DNA of 8,028 bases, from positions 1 through 8,028 of the forward strand of contig DFBG01000052.1 in assembly GCA_002367305.1 (NCBI GenBank), given 5' to 3'. Shown piece by piece: positions 1-6,216 of the stretch (position 1 is its first letter; each line of letters opens with the position of its first letter). The notes under the pieces are model-generated. The model saw only the letters and a program-made list of their open reading frames with translations, was not told the DNA's origin and ran no database searches. The position numbers were made by a program, and so were the translations under genes. This stretch comes from Actinobacteria bacterium UBA3086 (GTDB lineage Bacteria > Actinomycetota > Coriobacteriia > Anaerosomatales > UBA3086).

Positions 1-2297
1 GTGGGGCAGTCAGGGTCGATACATATCTTCCAGGGACCCTTCTTGGTGTTCACGATGACCTTAGGTGAACCGCAAGGCTCGCAGACTTCATCTGTGGGCT
101 CCAGATCGCCGCGCTGCGGCAACGGATACGAAGTCCCGCAGACGTCATAGTTGGAACAGCGCACGAATCGCTTGAGCGACTTCTGCGAACGAATAACACG
201 AAGGTCTCCACCGTCACCGGTCGGACACTTGCCCAGAATGATCTCGGGCTCGTGACGCGTGGAGCATTCGATATTGAGACAGATCTCCCTGGGCTGCTGG
301 CGGAACTGACGGAACTTCACCTGAGGAGTGCCACACACGGGGCAGAGCGCCTCAACAGCCTCGTAGTGAATCGCCTGCGGAAGCGGATACGTCACCGAAC
401 AGTCGGGATACCCTGAGCAGCCGACGAAGTAGGATCGATTGCGTGGCGAATACTTGATGAGGAGATCATGTCCTGACTCAGGACACTTGCCGAGCTTGGC
501 GTCCTCATCGGCGGCCGCCTTGAGCGTCTCGCCGACCTCGGGCACCTTTTCCAGAAGTGTGGCCATGACACCGTCAAGCACGGCACGAGAGTGAGTGACG
601 ACCTCCTCGCGCGTGGCCCCGGCACTGGCGATATTGTCCATCTCCGCCTCGAGCTCACCGGTCATGGCCGGGGAAGTGATGCCCGGCGCATACGACACGA
701 GCGCATTGACGACCGAGGCGCCCTTGTTGGTGGGCTCTGCCGGATCGTTGATCACATAGCGGCGATCATAGAGGTTCTGAATGATGTTGTGACGAGTGGC
801 CTTGGTACCCAGCCCCAGTTTCTCCATCTCTTGGATCAGCTTGCCCTGGGTGAATCGCGAAGGCGGCTGGGTTTCCTTCTCGGCGAGATCAGCGCCCAGG
901 AAATCGATCTCGTCGCCCTCGTGCAACGCGGGCAACTGCTCGTCCTTCTTGAGACCGTAGTGGTAGATCGCTCGATAGCCAGGCTTCACGATGACGTCGC
1001 CCTTGGCTACGAACGGCTGCCCGTTCACATCGATCGACACCTTGGTTCCCTCGACGAGCGCAGCCTCGGAGAGCGTCGCCATGAAGCGACGCGATACGAG
1101 GTTGTAGAGCTTCCACTGCTCGGGCTTGAGGCGTTCCGGATCGGCTGCAGCCGTCGGATGGATGGGCGGATGGTCCGTCGTCTCCTTCTTGCCCCGCGTA
1201 GGCGTGAACGAGCCCTTGCGCAGCAGCGCATTGGCGTGCTCGGAGTACACGGGTACGTCGGAGAGCGCCTTGAGGATGCCAGTGAAATCGAGGCTCGAAG
1301 GATAGACCGTGTTGTCGACTCGCGGATACGAGATGAGACCGTCCATGTAGAGGCCCTCGGCGATACGCATGGTACGCGCCGGCGAGAGTCCCTCGTTCGC
1401 GGCAGCCGCCATGAGTGCCGTGGTGTTGAACGGTGCCGGCGGCTTGGACTGACGCTTCGTCTTGGTCGCCTCGGTGACGGTCGCCTTCTTGGCGTCCTTC
1501 ACCGCAGCCATAGCCGCAGCGGCCGCGTCACCATCTTTGAATCTGTCAGTGGCGTGACCGGCGGTGAACTCCTCGGCGTCCTTTGCCAGCGTCGCCTTGA
1601 TCTGCCAGTACGTCTCGGGAGTGAACGCGTCGCGCTCCCCCTCCCGGTCGACGATGAGCTTGAGAGTGGGAGTCTGCACGCGTCCAGCCGACAGCAGATC
1701 GCCCCAACGGCGCTTGGATGCCTTGTTCGAAGAGAGCGTGAGGTAGCGGGTCATGACCGCGCCCCAGATGAGATCGATGTCCTGACGCGTGGCACCTGCC
1801 TCGGCGAGTTCATCGGAGACCATGCCCAGATTGGTGAATGCACGCTCGATCTCATCCTTGGTGATGGCGGAGAAAGTTGCCCTTGTAATAGGGAGGTCCG
1901 GATTGGCCGCGAGCACTATCCCGCGGGCATCCGAGCCGATCAACTCGCCCTCGCGGTCGAAGTCGGTCGCGATCACCACAGACTCGGCCTTCTTGGCCAG
2001 GTTGGTGAGTGAGCGGATGATGCCCTTCTCCGCGTCATACTTGTGCACGGGGGCATGAACCATAGTTGCGAGCTGATCGAGGTCCCAGGGGGTTCCCAGA
2101 CTCACACCGTCATGCTCCTCGGCGAAGTCGACCTTCATGATGTGGCCCTTGAGACCGATGCTCACCCAGTCCTCGCCATCACGACGGAATCGGTACACCG
2201 GAGTCTGGTAGACCTTGTCGGCCTTGGGCTTTCCAACCGCGAGGATCTCCGCAATGCGGCGCGCGGCGATATTCTTCTCAGAGACGATCAGTCGCAT
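1..2297 (-). CDS. topA: DNA topoisomerase I (type IA), archaeal-like sequence, 3' end cut by window edge
   Basis: Relaxes negative supercoils in the cytoplasm by cutting one DNA strand through a 5'-phosphotyrosine link. The frame stays open for 765 codons to the left edge. The TOPRIM domain is N-terminal (SEKNIAARRI at 6-15; D112, D114, E116 in ATDFDREGE), matching E. coli D111/D113/E115. SAGRVQTPTLK follows near 219-229. The catalytic tyrosine is Y324 in GLISYPRVDN (E. coli Y319), then DHPPIHPT, TQPPSRFTQGKLIQ and MEKLGLGTKATR. These last motifs resemble archaeal TopA more than the E. coli form. From residue 605 the tail holds four zinc-ribbon-like units; units 2 (C652, C655, C673, C678) and 4 (C739, C742, C759, C764) have four cysteines, units 1 and 3 only three. 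The ATG is the first possible start, since an in-frame TGA lies 21 nt upstream. No clear ribosome binding site is visible, and an inverted repeat covers the start codon. Confidence 0.97.
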   Translation of the reverse strand, partial: MRLIVSEKNIAARRIAEILAVGKPKADKVYQTPVYRFRRDGEDWVSIGLKGHIMKVDFAEEHDGVSLGTPWDLDQLATMVHAPVHKYDAEKGIIRSLTNLAKKAESVVIATDFDREGELIGSDARGIVLAANPDLPITRATFSAITKDEIERAFTNLGMVSDELAEAGATRQDIDLIWGAVMTRYLTLSSNKASKRRWGDLLSAGRVQTPTLKLIVDREGERDAFTPETYWQIKATLAKDAEEFTAGHATDRFKDGDAAAAAMAAVKDAKKATVTEATKTKRQSKPPAPFNTTALMAAAANEGLSPARTMRIAEGLYMDGLISYPRVDNTVYPSSLDFTGILKALSDVPVYSEHANALLRKGSFTPTRGKKETTDHPPIHPTAAADPERLKPEQWKLYNLVSRRFMATLSEAALVEGTKVSIDVNGQPFVAKGDVIVKPGYRAIYHYGLKKDEQLPALHEGDEIDFLGADLAEKETQPPSRFTQGKLIQEMEKLGLGTKATRHNIIQNLYDRRYVINDPAEPTNKGASVVNALVSYAPGITSPAMTGELEAEMDNIASAGATREEVVTHSRAVLDGVMATLLEKVPEVGETLKAAADEDAKLGKCPESGHDLLIKYSPRNRSYFVGCSGYPDCSVTYPLPQAIHYEAVEALCPVCGTPQVKFRQFRQQPREICLNIECSTRHEPEIILGKCPTGDGGDLRVIRSQKSLKRFVRCSNYDVCGTSYPLPQRGDLEPTDEVCEPCGSPKVIVNTKKGPWKICIDPDCP

Positions 2298-2338
2298 GGA
2301 TGCACCGTTCTGTTCGGGTCAGGTTCGAATCCATGCGA
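2292..2338. repeat. 10-bp perfect inverted repeat over the topA start codon
   Basis: TCGCATGGAT at 2292-2301 is the exact reverse complement of ATCCATGCGA at 2329-2338, with 27 nt between. On the minus-strand transcript the downstream arm contains the topA AUG (2297-2295). Folding would therefore place the start codon in a 10-bp helix. This could be an mRNA structure, a DNA operator or chance. Confidence 0.5.
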
Positions 2339-2466
2339 GTATATACCGCTCGTCAAGCCACATTCCGACCGGAACCCTACAAGATGCGTCCGGAGATGTG
2401 CCAGCGACCAGCCGACAACCCCCCTTATAAGACACAGTAGTCGCGCTGTCGCCCGTAGGGCGGGGA
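2298..2466 (-). promoter_or_regulatory. topA upstream region with candidate promoters
   Basis: This 169-bp gap between the HD-domain gene and topA carries no supported gene. The best minus-strand promoter guess is GCGACA (2452-2447), a 17-bp spacer, then TATAAG (2429-2424). That would give a leader of about 120 nt holding the whole inverted repeat. A second -10-like TATACT lies at 2343-2338 without a convincing -35; a transcript from it would lose much of the upstream repeat arm. A short hairpin CGCCC-GTA-GGGCG at 2450-2462 has no T-tract, so I do not call it a terminator. Confidence 0.3.
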
Positions 2467-3018
2467 CTAGAGTCCGAGGTCCGTGCGACGGGCCTGCATG
2501 GCCTCGAGTGAAATTGTCAGGAACTCATCTCGTTCGAGACCAAGCTCCTCGCAGGCACCCATCTGCTCGCGGCTCGCTCCACGAGCGAACGCCTTCTCTT
2601 TCCAGCGCTTCTTGAGCGATTTCAGCTTCACGCCGTCAAGATCCTTCTCGGGCCTGACGAGCGCGGCGGCGACGATGAATCCAGTCGTGGGGTCAGCTGC
2701 ATACAGAGCCTTGTCCATGAGCGACTCCCGTGGTGCCTTGTCCGCATGGGCAAGGATCGCGTGGGCCATCTCCTCATCGATAGAGTCCCCAAGTTCGTCC
2801 ACCGTCACGATTCCGTGGCGATCGAAGTCCTCGCCCGTCTCGGCGTAGTCCAGATCGTGCAGCAGTCCGGTCAACGCCCAGCGCTCGATATCCTCGTCCG
2901 AGAGTTCGAAATGACGTGCGAGTGCATCCATGATGACCTCGGTGGCCACGCAGTGACTCACCAGATTGCGATTGGGAATGCGATCGGTCACCATCGCCAA
3001 TGCCTCTTCACGCGTCAT
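2467..3018 (-). CDS. HD-domain metal-dependent hydrolase
   Basis: This 183-residue protein belongs to the small HD/HDIG-type phosphohydrolases, which use a His/Asp cluster to bind metal and usually cleave phosphoesters or nucleotides. The substrate cannot be told from sequence. Candidate metal ligands are H22, the H54-D55 pair in GLLHDLDY, H68, H91 in ILAHADK and D109 in ALYAADP. The well-conserved stretches around ALYAADPTTG and LKSLKKRWKEKAFARG match what I recall of uncharacterised bacterial HD proteins of this size. I chose the ATG at 3018 because GGAGG (3030-3026) sits 7 nt upstream; the frame is open 40 codons further but that extension has no such support. It follows hypB by 68 bp and looks like the last gene of the STAS-tat-hyp operon. 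There is no signal peptide or membrane segment, so it should be cytoplasmic. Confidence 0.85.
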   Translation of the reverse strand: MTREEALAMVTDRIPNRNLVSHCVATEVIMDALARHFELSDEDIERWALTGLLHDLDYAETGEDFDRHGIVTVDELGDSIDEEMAHAILAHADKAPRESLMDKALYAADPTTGFIVAAALVRPEKDLDGVKLKSLKKRWKEKAFARGASREQMGACEELGLERDEFLTISLEAMQARRTDLGL

Positions 3019-3032
3019 GTTAGCTCCTCCCA

Positions 3033-3048
3033 GCGACGATACCGTCGC
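3033..3048 (-). other. small hairpin just upstream of the HD-gene ribosome binding site
   Basis: GCGACG and CGTCGC pair perfectly across a 4-nt loop, ending 2 nt before the GGAGG at 3030-3026. It lies in the 68-bp hypB-to-HD gap and has no T-tract. It might tune translation or mRNA processing, but stems of this size are common by chance. Confidence 0.25.
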
Positions 3049-3086
3049 CACATGGACATCTTCCCTCAGATCACGTCCCAGCCGCT

Positions 3087-3749
3087 CTAAGAGCCGCTCT
3101 TGAGCGCCTCGATCCGATCGGTGAGCCACTCCGCCCAAGCGTCGACCCCTTCGCCCTTGGTCGCGGAGATCGCGAACACCGGCGCCTCATGGTTGAGCGA
3201 CGTCACCACGCTGCGGAACTCCTCTTCATTGAAGTCGAACACGCTGAGCGTGTCGTACTTGTTGAGAATGACCGCCTCGGCTATCTGGAAAATGTTCGGG
3301 TACTTGTACGGCTTGTCGTGCCCCTCGGGAACCGAGAGGATCATGACCTTGGCGTGCTCGCCCAAGTTGAACTCTGTCGGGCACACCAGATTGCCGACAT
3401 TCTCGATGATAATGAGGTCGAGAGCGTCCATGTCGAGTGCAGCGATCGCACGCTGGATCATGTCGGACTCCAGATGGCATGCGCCACCGGTGTTGATCTG
3501 TACAGCGGGGATACCGTGAGCGGAGATCTTCTCGGCATCGACCTTGCTCGCGATGTCGCCCTCGATCACGGCGATGTTGTAGCGATCACGCAAGGCGTCG
3601 ATGGTGGCGAGAATGGTGGAAGTCTTGCCTGCACCCGGACTCGCCATGAGGTCGAGAACGAAGACGCCCTTCTCGTCGAAGAGCGCACGATTGTCTTGGG
3701 CGAGGCGATCGTTGCGATCCAGGATCGGCTTCTTGATATCAATCTCCAT
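3087..3749 (-). CDS. hypB: Hydrogenase/urease nickel incorporation GTPase HypB
   Basis: HypB is a SIMIBI-class GTPase that works with HypA to deliver nickel to the [NiFe]-hydrogenase large subunit in the cytoplasm. The 220-residue protein shows the P-loop SPGAGKT at 37-43, EGDIASKVDAEKI from 63, and NKYD at 163-166 as the guanine-specificity motif. The G-domain metal site is intact: C91-H92 in GGACHLESD and C123 in NLVCPTEFN, equivalent to E. coli C166/H167/C198. The E. coli-type N-terminal CxxCGC motif and the histidine-rich nickel-storage stretch of some HypBs are both absent. This is therefore a minimal form without extra nickel storage. I chose the ATG at 3749 because GGAGG lies 8 nt upstream and the product then starts MEIDIKKPIL; the frame stays open 20 codons further up. 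It follows hypA by 70 bp in the same operon. Confidence 0.96.
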   Translation of the reverse strand: MEIDIKKPILDRNDRLAQDNRALFDEKGVFVLDLMASPGAGKTSTILATIDALRDRYNIAVIEGDIASKVDAEKISAHGIPAVQINTGGACHLESDMIQRAIAALDMDALDLIIIENVGNLVCPTEFNLGEHAKVMILSVPEGHDKPYKYPNIFQIAEAVILNKYDTLSVFDFNEEEFRSVVTSLNHEAPVFAISATKGEGVDAWAEWLTDRIEALKSGS

Positions 3750-3819
3750 AATGCTTTCCTCCGTGATTTTCATCGGCAATGCCGCGTTCGATTCCAGAAT
3801 CACACGCAACCGTGCGAGG

Positions 3820-4161
3820 TCAGTCGATATCGATACTATCGATGGTCAACTCTCGTCCCTTGATCTGCTCGCACACGAAGTTGCCGCAGTTAGGACAGAC
3901 TATCTCGAACCGATCATGCTCGAACTCCGTATCACACTGAGAGCACTTGGAGACCGGCGAGACGAAGGTCGCCACAAGCTCTGCGCCCTCAGCGATGGTC
4001 CCCGGCGAGAGCGACTCCCACGCGAACTGCAGCGCGAAGTCCTGAATCTCGGTGAGCACGCCCACACTGATTCGAACGTCATTGATCTTGGATGCGCCCT
4101 CTTTCTCGGCAGCGTCGACCGCCGACGAAAGAATGCCGGAAACGATACCCATCTCATGCAT
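3820..4161 (-). CDS. hypA: Hydrogenase maturation nickel metallochaperone HypA
   Basis: HypA carries nickel to [NiFe]-hydrogenase precursors together with HypB and sometimes also serves urease. The 113-residue length is typical. The N-terminus MHEMGIV supplies the nickel ligands (amino terminus, H2, E3). The zinc-binding loop has two CxxC pairs, C73/C76 and C89/C92, and an extra C97 follows. The strict need for Met1-His2 fixes the ATG at 4161, although the ribosome binding site is weak (GAAAGG about 10 nt upstream) compared with its neighbours. It lies 35 bp after tatC and 70 bp before hypB. Translation may depend partly on readthrough from tatC. No hydrogenase structural gene or hypCDEF lies in the window. 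Confidence 0.96.
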   Translation of the reverse strand: MHEMGIVSGILSSAVDAAEKEGASKINDVRISVGVLTEIQDFALQFAWESLSPGTIAEGAELVATFVSPVSKCSQCDTEFEHDRFEIVCPNCGNFVCEQIKGRELTIDSIDID

Positions 4162-4196
4162 GGAACGGTGGCCTTTCTCAAGCGATGGTCAGCGGA

Positions 4197-4949
4197 TCAG
4201 GATGCGAGTCTCTTCTGCTCCGCGATACGCTTGGCGAGCAGAATACGCGCCAGCAGGAGACTTGCCTCGTACAGTGCAACGAGTGCGCCGAACAGAGCAC
4301 CCATGGTCACGGGCGACCAGTCGGGCGTGGCGATCGAAGCGACCACCATGAGGGACACGTATGCGACCCTCCAGTTCTCACGCAACTTGGCGTACGGCAC
4401 GATATTGAACAGTACGAGATAGAAGACCACGATAGGCAGCTCAAAGCCGATGCCAAAGCCGAGCATCAACAACGTTCCACCGGAGAAGAACTTGCTCGCG
4501 TCGGCTATCTGACCGACCGTGTCCCACGTTTGACCCAGCATCCACTCGAATGCCGTGCCCAGGACGGTGGTGTAGCAGAAAGCCACGCCGGCGGCGAAGA
4601 GCGCCACTGCCGCAAAGAAGGTGGGAATGACGTAGCGCTGTTCCTTGGGCTTGAGAGCTGGCAGGAAGAAGGCCAGTATCTGCCAGAGAATGATGGGGCT
4701 GCCCAGTATCAGGGTCGCGTAGAGCGAGACCTTGAAACGCAGGCCGAATCCCTCAAAGGGCCCAAAGACGTACGCGCCCTCCTCGCCGAGAACAGCGAGG
4801 ATCGGACTCATGATGATGTCGTAAATCTGGTCGGCGTAGAAATAGAGAATCATTGAACCGACGAACACTACGACGGCAATGACAGCGAGCCGCTTGCGCA
4901 GCTCGTTGAGATGCTCCATGAGCGGAAGACGCTTGGGTCCGATGGGCAT
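4197..4949 (-). CDS. tatC: Twin-arginine translocase subunit TatC
   Basis: TatC is the polytopic membrane core that recognises twin-arginine signal peptides and recruits TatA to export folded proteins. The 250-residue protein has the N-terminal signature MEHLNELRKRL at 11-21. The first periplasmic loop and TM2 carry FEGFGLRFKVSLYA and SPIILWQ, followed by FFLPALKPKEQR, whose E103 matches E. coli E103. GFGIGFELP with E170 follows in the fourth membrane segment. About six hydrophobic segments are visible, near 22-38, 76-96, 108-128, 157-182, 196-208 and 213-236. The last one reads TPDWSPVTMGALFGALVALYE and lacks the SQ and IPM elements of E. coli TPPDVFSQTLLAIPM. The stop lies 35 bp before hypA and the start 24 bp after tatA. 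No clear ribosome binding site precedes the ATG, so coupling to tatA is likely. Confidence 0.97.
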   Translation of the reverse strand: MPIGPKRLPLMEHLNELRKRLAVIAVVVFVGSMILYFYADQIYDIIMSPILAVLGEEGAYVFGPFEGFGLRFKVSLYATLILGSPIILWQILAFFLPALKPKEQRYVIPTFFAAVALFAAGVAFCYTTVLGTAFEWMLGQTWDTVGQIADASKFFSGGTLLMLGFGIGFELPIVVFYLVLFNIVPYAKLRENWRVAYVSLMVVASIATPDWSPVTMGALFGALVALYEASLLLARILLAKRIAEQKRLAS

Positions 4950-4973
4950 ACGAGTGCGAGAAGGCCTGATCGG

Positions 4974-5264
4974 CTACTCCTCTTCCTCCTCTTCCTCGTC
5001 TTCTTCGTCGATATCCGCTTCGGAGACGGCGGCCGCCTTTCCCGCGCTGGCCGCCTTCTTCATGCGGTCCGCTTTGGTGCCGTCGCCGTCATCGCCGCCC
5101 AGCATCTCAGCACGGATCTGCGCTTCCATCATCTCCTGCGTACGCTTGAACTCCCTCATGAAACGCCCGAAAGTCCGCGCGAATCCAGGAAGCTTGTCCG
5201 GGCCGAAGATGATCAGCACGAACGCGACTATGAAGAATAGTTCAGTACCGCTGATTCCGAACAC
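4974..5264 (-). CDS. tatA: Twin-arginine translocase subunit TatA/TatB family
   Basis: TatA-family proteins form the membrane-thinning assembly that lets folded Tat substrates cross. The 96-residue product has one N-terminal membrane helix (about 4-21), the FGPDKLP hinge, then an amphipathic helix FARTFGRFMREFKR. E8 in the membrane helix and the GPxxLP hinge look TatB-like, but this is the only TatA/B gene in the cluster. It may do both jobs, as in minimal TatAC systems. The C-terminus is strikingly acidic, ending DIDEEDEEEEEEE, encoded by a GA-rich tract (4977-5012) that might be prone to slippage. The start is GTG at 5264, supported by AAGGAG (5277-5272) 7 nt upstream. It lies 27 bp after the STAS gene and 24 bp before tatC, in one apparent operon. 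Confidence 0.93.
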   Translation of the reverse strand: MFGISGTELFFIVAFVLIIFGPDKLPGFARTFGRFMREFKRTQEMMEAQIRAEMLGGDDGDGTKADRMKKAASAGKAAAVSEADIDEEDEEEEEEE

Positions 5265-5291
5265 TCGATTACTCCTTGCCGGGAGCGCCGT

Positions 5292-5630
5292 CTAGAAACG
5301 TGCCGCTTCCTGGGCATCACTGAAAATCGGAAAGACCTTGTCCAGGCCCGTGATATTGAAGATCTTGAGGATGTTTTCGCGCGTACAGACCAAGCGAACC
5401 GCTCCGTCATGTTCTTTGGCGCGCCGCAAGCCACCCACGAGCACGCCCAAACCGGAACTGTCGATGAATCCTACACTCTCGAGATTGACGAGAACATTGG
5501 AGCATCCGGACTCGATCATCTCCACGAGCTCCTCTTTCAGGCGCGGTGCCGTATAGACATCCACCTCACCGTCGAGCGTCATGATACAGAGCCCGTCATC
5601 GCCGCGCTCGGACTTGATCTCGAGTTCCAT
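5292..5630 (-). CDS. STAS-domain anti-sigma factor antagonist (SpoIIAA/RsbV-like)
   Basis: Proteins of this type switch a sigma factor on by binding its anti-sigma kinase, and are switched off when a conserved serine is phosphorylated. The 112-residue product is a single STAS domain. LDGEVDVYTAPRLKEEL lies near 19-35, and GFIDSSGLGVLVGGLRRA holds S58, the position equivalent to B. subtilis SpoIIAA S58. LVCTRENILKIFNITGLDKVFPIF follows this in the C-terminal half. The ATG at 5630 is preceded by AGGAG about 8 nt upstream; the frame is open 36 codons further but that part runs over the promoter. It is the first gene of the apparent STAS-tat-hyp operon, 27 bp before tatA, and is divergent from a second STAS gene. 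No partner kinase or sigma gene is in the window, so which sigma factor it controls is unknown. Confidence 0.92.
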   Translation of the reverse strand: MELEIKSERGDDGLCIMTLDGEVDVYTAPRLKEELVEMIESGCSNVLVNLESVGFIDSSGLGVLVGGLRRAKEHDGAVRLVCTRENILKIFNITGLDKVFPIFSDAQEAARF

Positions 5631-5670
5631 CGTCCCCGCTCCTCGCTGTCTGTTTAGAACACCGTGCCTG

Positions 5671-5700
5671 ATTGTAGCGTGACGACGCCACAGACACCAA
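5671..5700 (-). promoter_or_regulatory. candidate promoter of the STAS-tat-hyp operon
   Basis: TTGGTG (5700-5695), an 18-bp spacer and TACAAT (5676-5671) form a plausible vegetative promoter on the minus strand. The -10 matches five of six consensus bases and the -35 only the TTG. The expected leader to the ATG at 5630 is about 34 nt and includes the ribosome binding site. Confidence 0.5.
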
Positions 5701-5711
5701 GCGTTGCTTGG
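5697..5711. promoter_or_regulatory. inverted repeat in the divergent STAS promoter region, possible operator
   Basis: CCAAGC-GTT-GCTTGG is a perfect 6-bp dyad with a 3-nt centre. It overlaps the -35 hexamer proposed for the minus-strand STAS operon and lies 60 bp before the plus-strand STAS start. The position suits a regulator acting on both genes, but a dyad this short can arise by chance. Confidence 0.3.
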
Positions 5712-5770
5712 CGGATTCCACGGCAGATTGGGTACCATGAGAAGTGAACCCCTGCACAGAAGGGAGTCAG

Positions 5771-6130
5771 ATGTCGCTCACTATCTATCTCGACGAGAAC
5801 GAATCGCATTGGATACTCGCTCTGAGCGGTGACTTGGACTATGGGGAGTGCGCCTCATTCAGGATGAACATCGACCGCATCCTCAAGACCTCACCGCCGG
5901 CAGCAATTGTCGATCTCTCGAAACTCGAGTATCTCGACAGTTCTGGTCTGGGCCTGCTACTGAGCCTGTCAAAGGAGTACGGGGCCCAAGGTGGTCGGCT
6001 TGTGCTCGTAACCAACGAGACGGTCGACAACATCCTGTCACTCACTCGTCTGAACGGCATCTTCTCAACCGCCGGGACCATGGATGATGCCATGGCCAGT
6101 CTAGGCTACGACAAGGAAGCCAACGGCTGA
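5771..6130 (+). CDS. second STAS-domain anti-sigma factor antagonist
   Basis: This 119-residue single-STAS protein is the only plus-strand gene. LALSGDLDYGECASF lies at 16-30, then YLDSSGLGLLLSLSKEYG, where S57 is the likely phosphorylated serine. LVLVTNETVDNILSLTRLNGIF follows near 77-98. It is of the same type as the neighbouring minus-strand STAS protein but clearly diverged, so the two are not a recent duplication. The ATG at 5771 gives the usual STAS N-terminus and has AAGGGAG just upstream (short 4-nt spacing). A GTG at 5744 in the same frame would add nine residues with no matching site. It appears to be a single-gene unit ending at the hairpin at 6158-6188. No convincing plus-strand promoter stands out; TACCAT at 5733-5738 is the best -10 candidate. 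It may act on the same switch as its neighbour or a parallel one. Confidence 0.9.
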   Translation: MSLTIYLDENESHWILALSGDLDYGECASFRMNIDRILKTSPPAAIVDLSKLEYLDSSGLGLLLSLSKEYGAQGGRLVLVTNETVDNILSLTRLNGIFSTAGTMDDAMASLGYDKEANG

Positions 6131-6157
6131 GTTCCACCAGTATCCCTATACGAACGA

Positions 6158-6188
6158 AAGCGACCGACCCTTTTGGGGCCGGTCGCTT
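6158..6188. terminator. hairpin between convergent genes, probable two-way terminator
   Basis: AAGCGACCGACCC and GGGCCGGTCGCTT pair over 13 positions with one A-C mismatch, around a 5-nt loop. It lies 27 bp after the plus-strand STAS stop and 28 bp before the minus-strand TPR stop. Neither side has a strong T-tract. The assignment rests on stem strength and position between converging genes. Confidence 0.65.
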
Positions 6189-6216
6189 CTGAATTCAATC
6201 TCTGTTCTAAGTGGTT

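Noticed and set aside
591..2012. Long plus-strand open frame of 473 codons
   Set aside because: It lies wholly antisense to topA, whose catalytic motifs are all intact. The predicted product is Arg/Leu/Gly-rich with no recognisable domain. Open antisense frames are expected under GC-rich codon use.
2312..2345. GGTTCGAATCC, which resembles a tRNA T-loop, possibly a tRNA remnant or attachment site
   Set aside because: Only two stem pairs form around the loop and there are no acceptor, D or anticodon arms on either side.
2450..2462. Hairpin CGCCC-GTA-GGGCG after the HD-domain gene as a terminator
   Set aside because: The stem is only 5 bp and no T-tract follows on the minus strand.
3078..3098. 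Direct repeat AGAGCGGCT twice around the hypB stop codon, possibly a readthrough or duplication signal
   Set aside because: Two 9-nt copies 12 nt apart are minor. The frame after the stop has no conserved content I can see.
3019..3138. 40-codon N-terminal extension of the HD-domain protein
   Set aside because: The internal ATG at 3018 has a near-perfect GGAGG site, and the extension overlaps the hypB end and the intergenic hairpin.
3601..4856. Two plus-strand open frames of over 250 codons across hypB, hypA and tatC
   Set aside because: They are antisense to genes with clear family motifs and show no domain of their own.
4976..5012. GA/TC-rich tract as a simple-sequence repeat element or regulatory site
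   Set aside because: It is explained by the acidic C-terminal codons of tatA. I keep only a remark on possible slippage.
5631..5738. 36-codon N-terminal extension of the minus-strand STAS protein
   Set aside because: It would span the likely promoter, and the ATG at 5630 has a good ribosome binding site and gives a normal STAS length.
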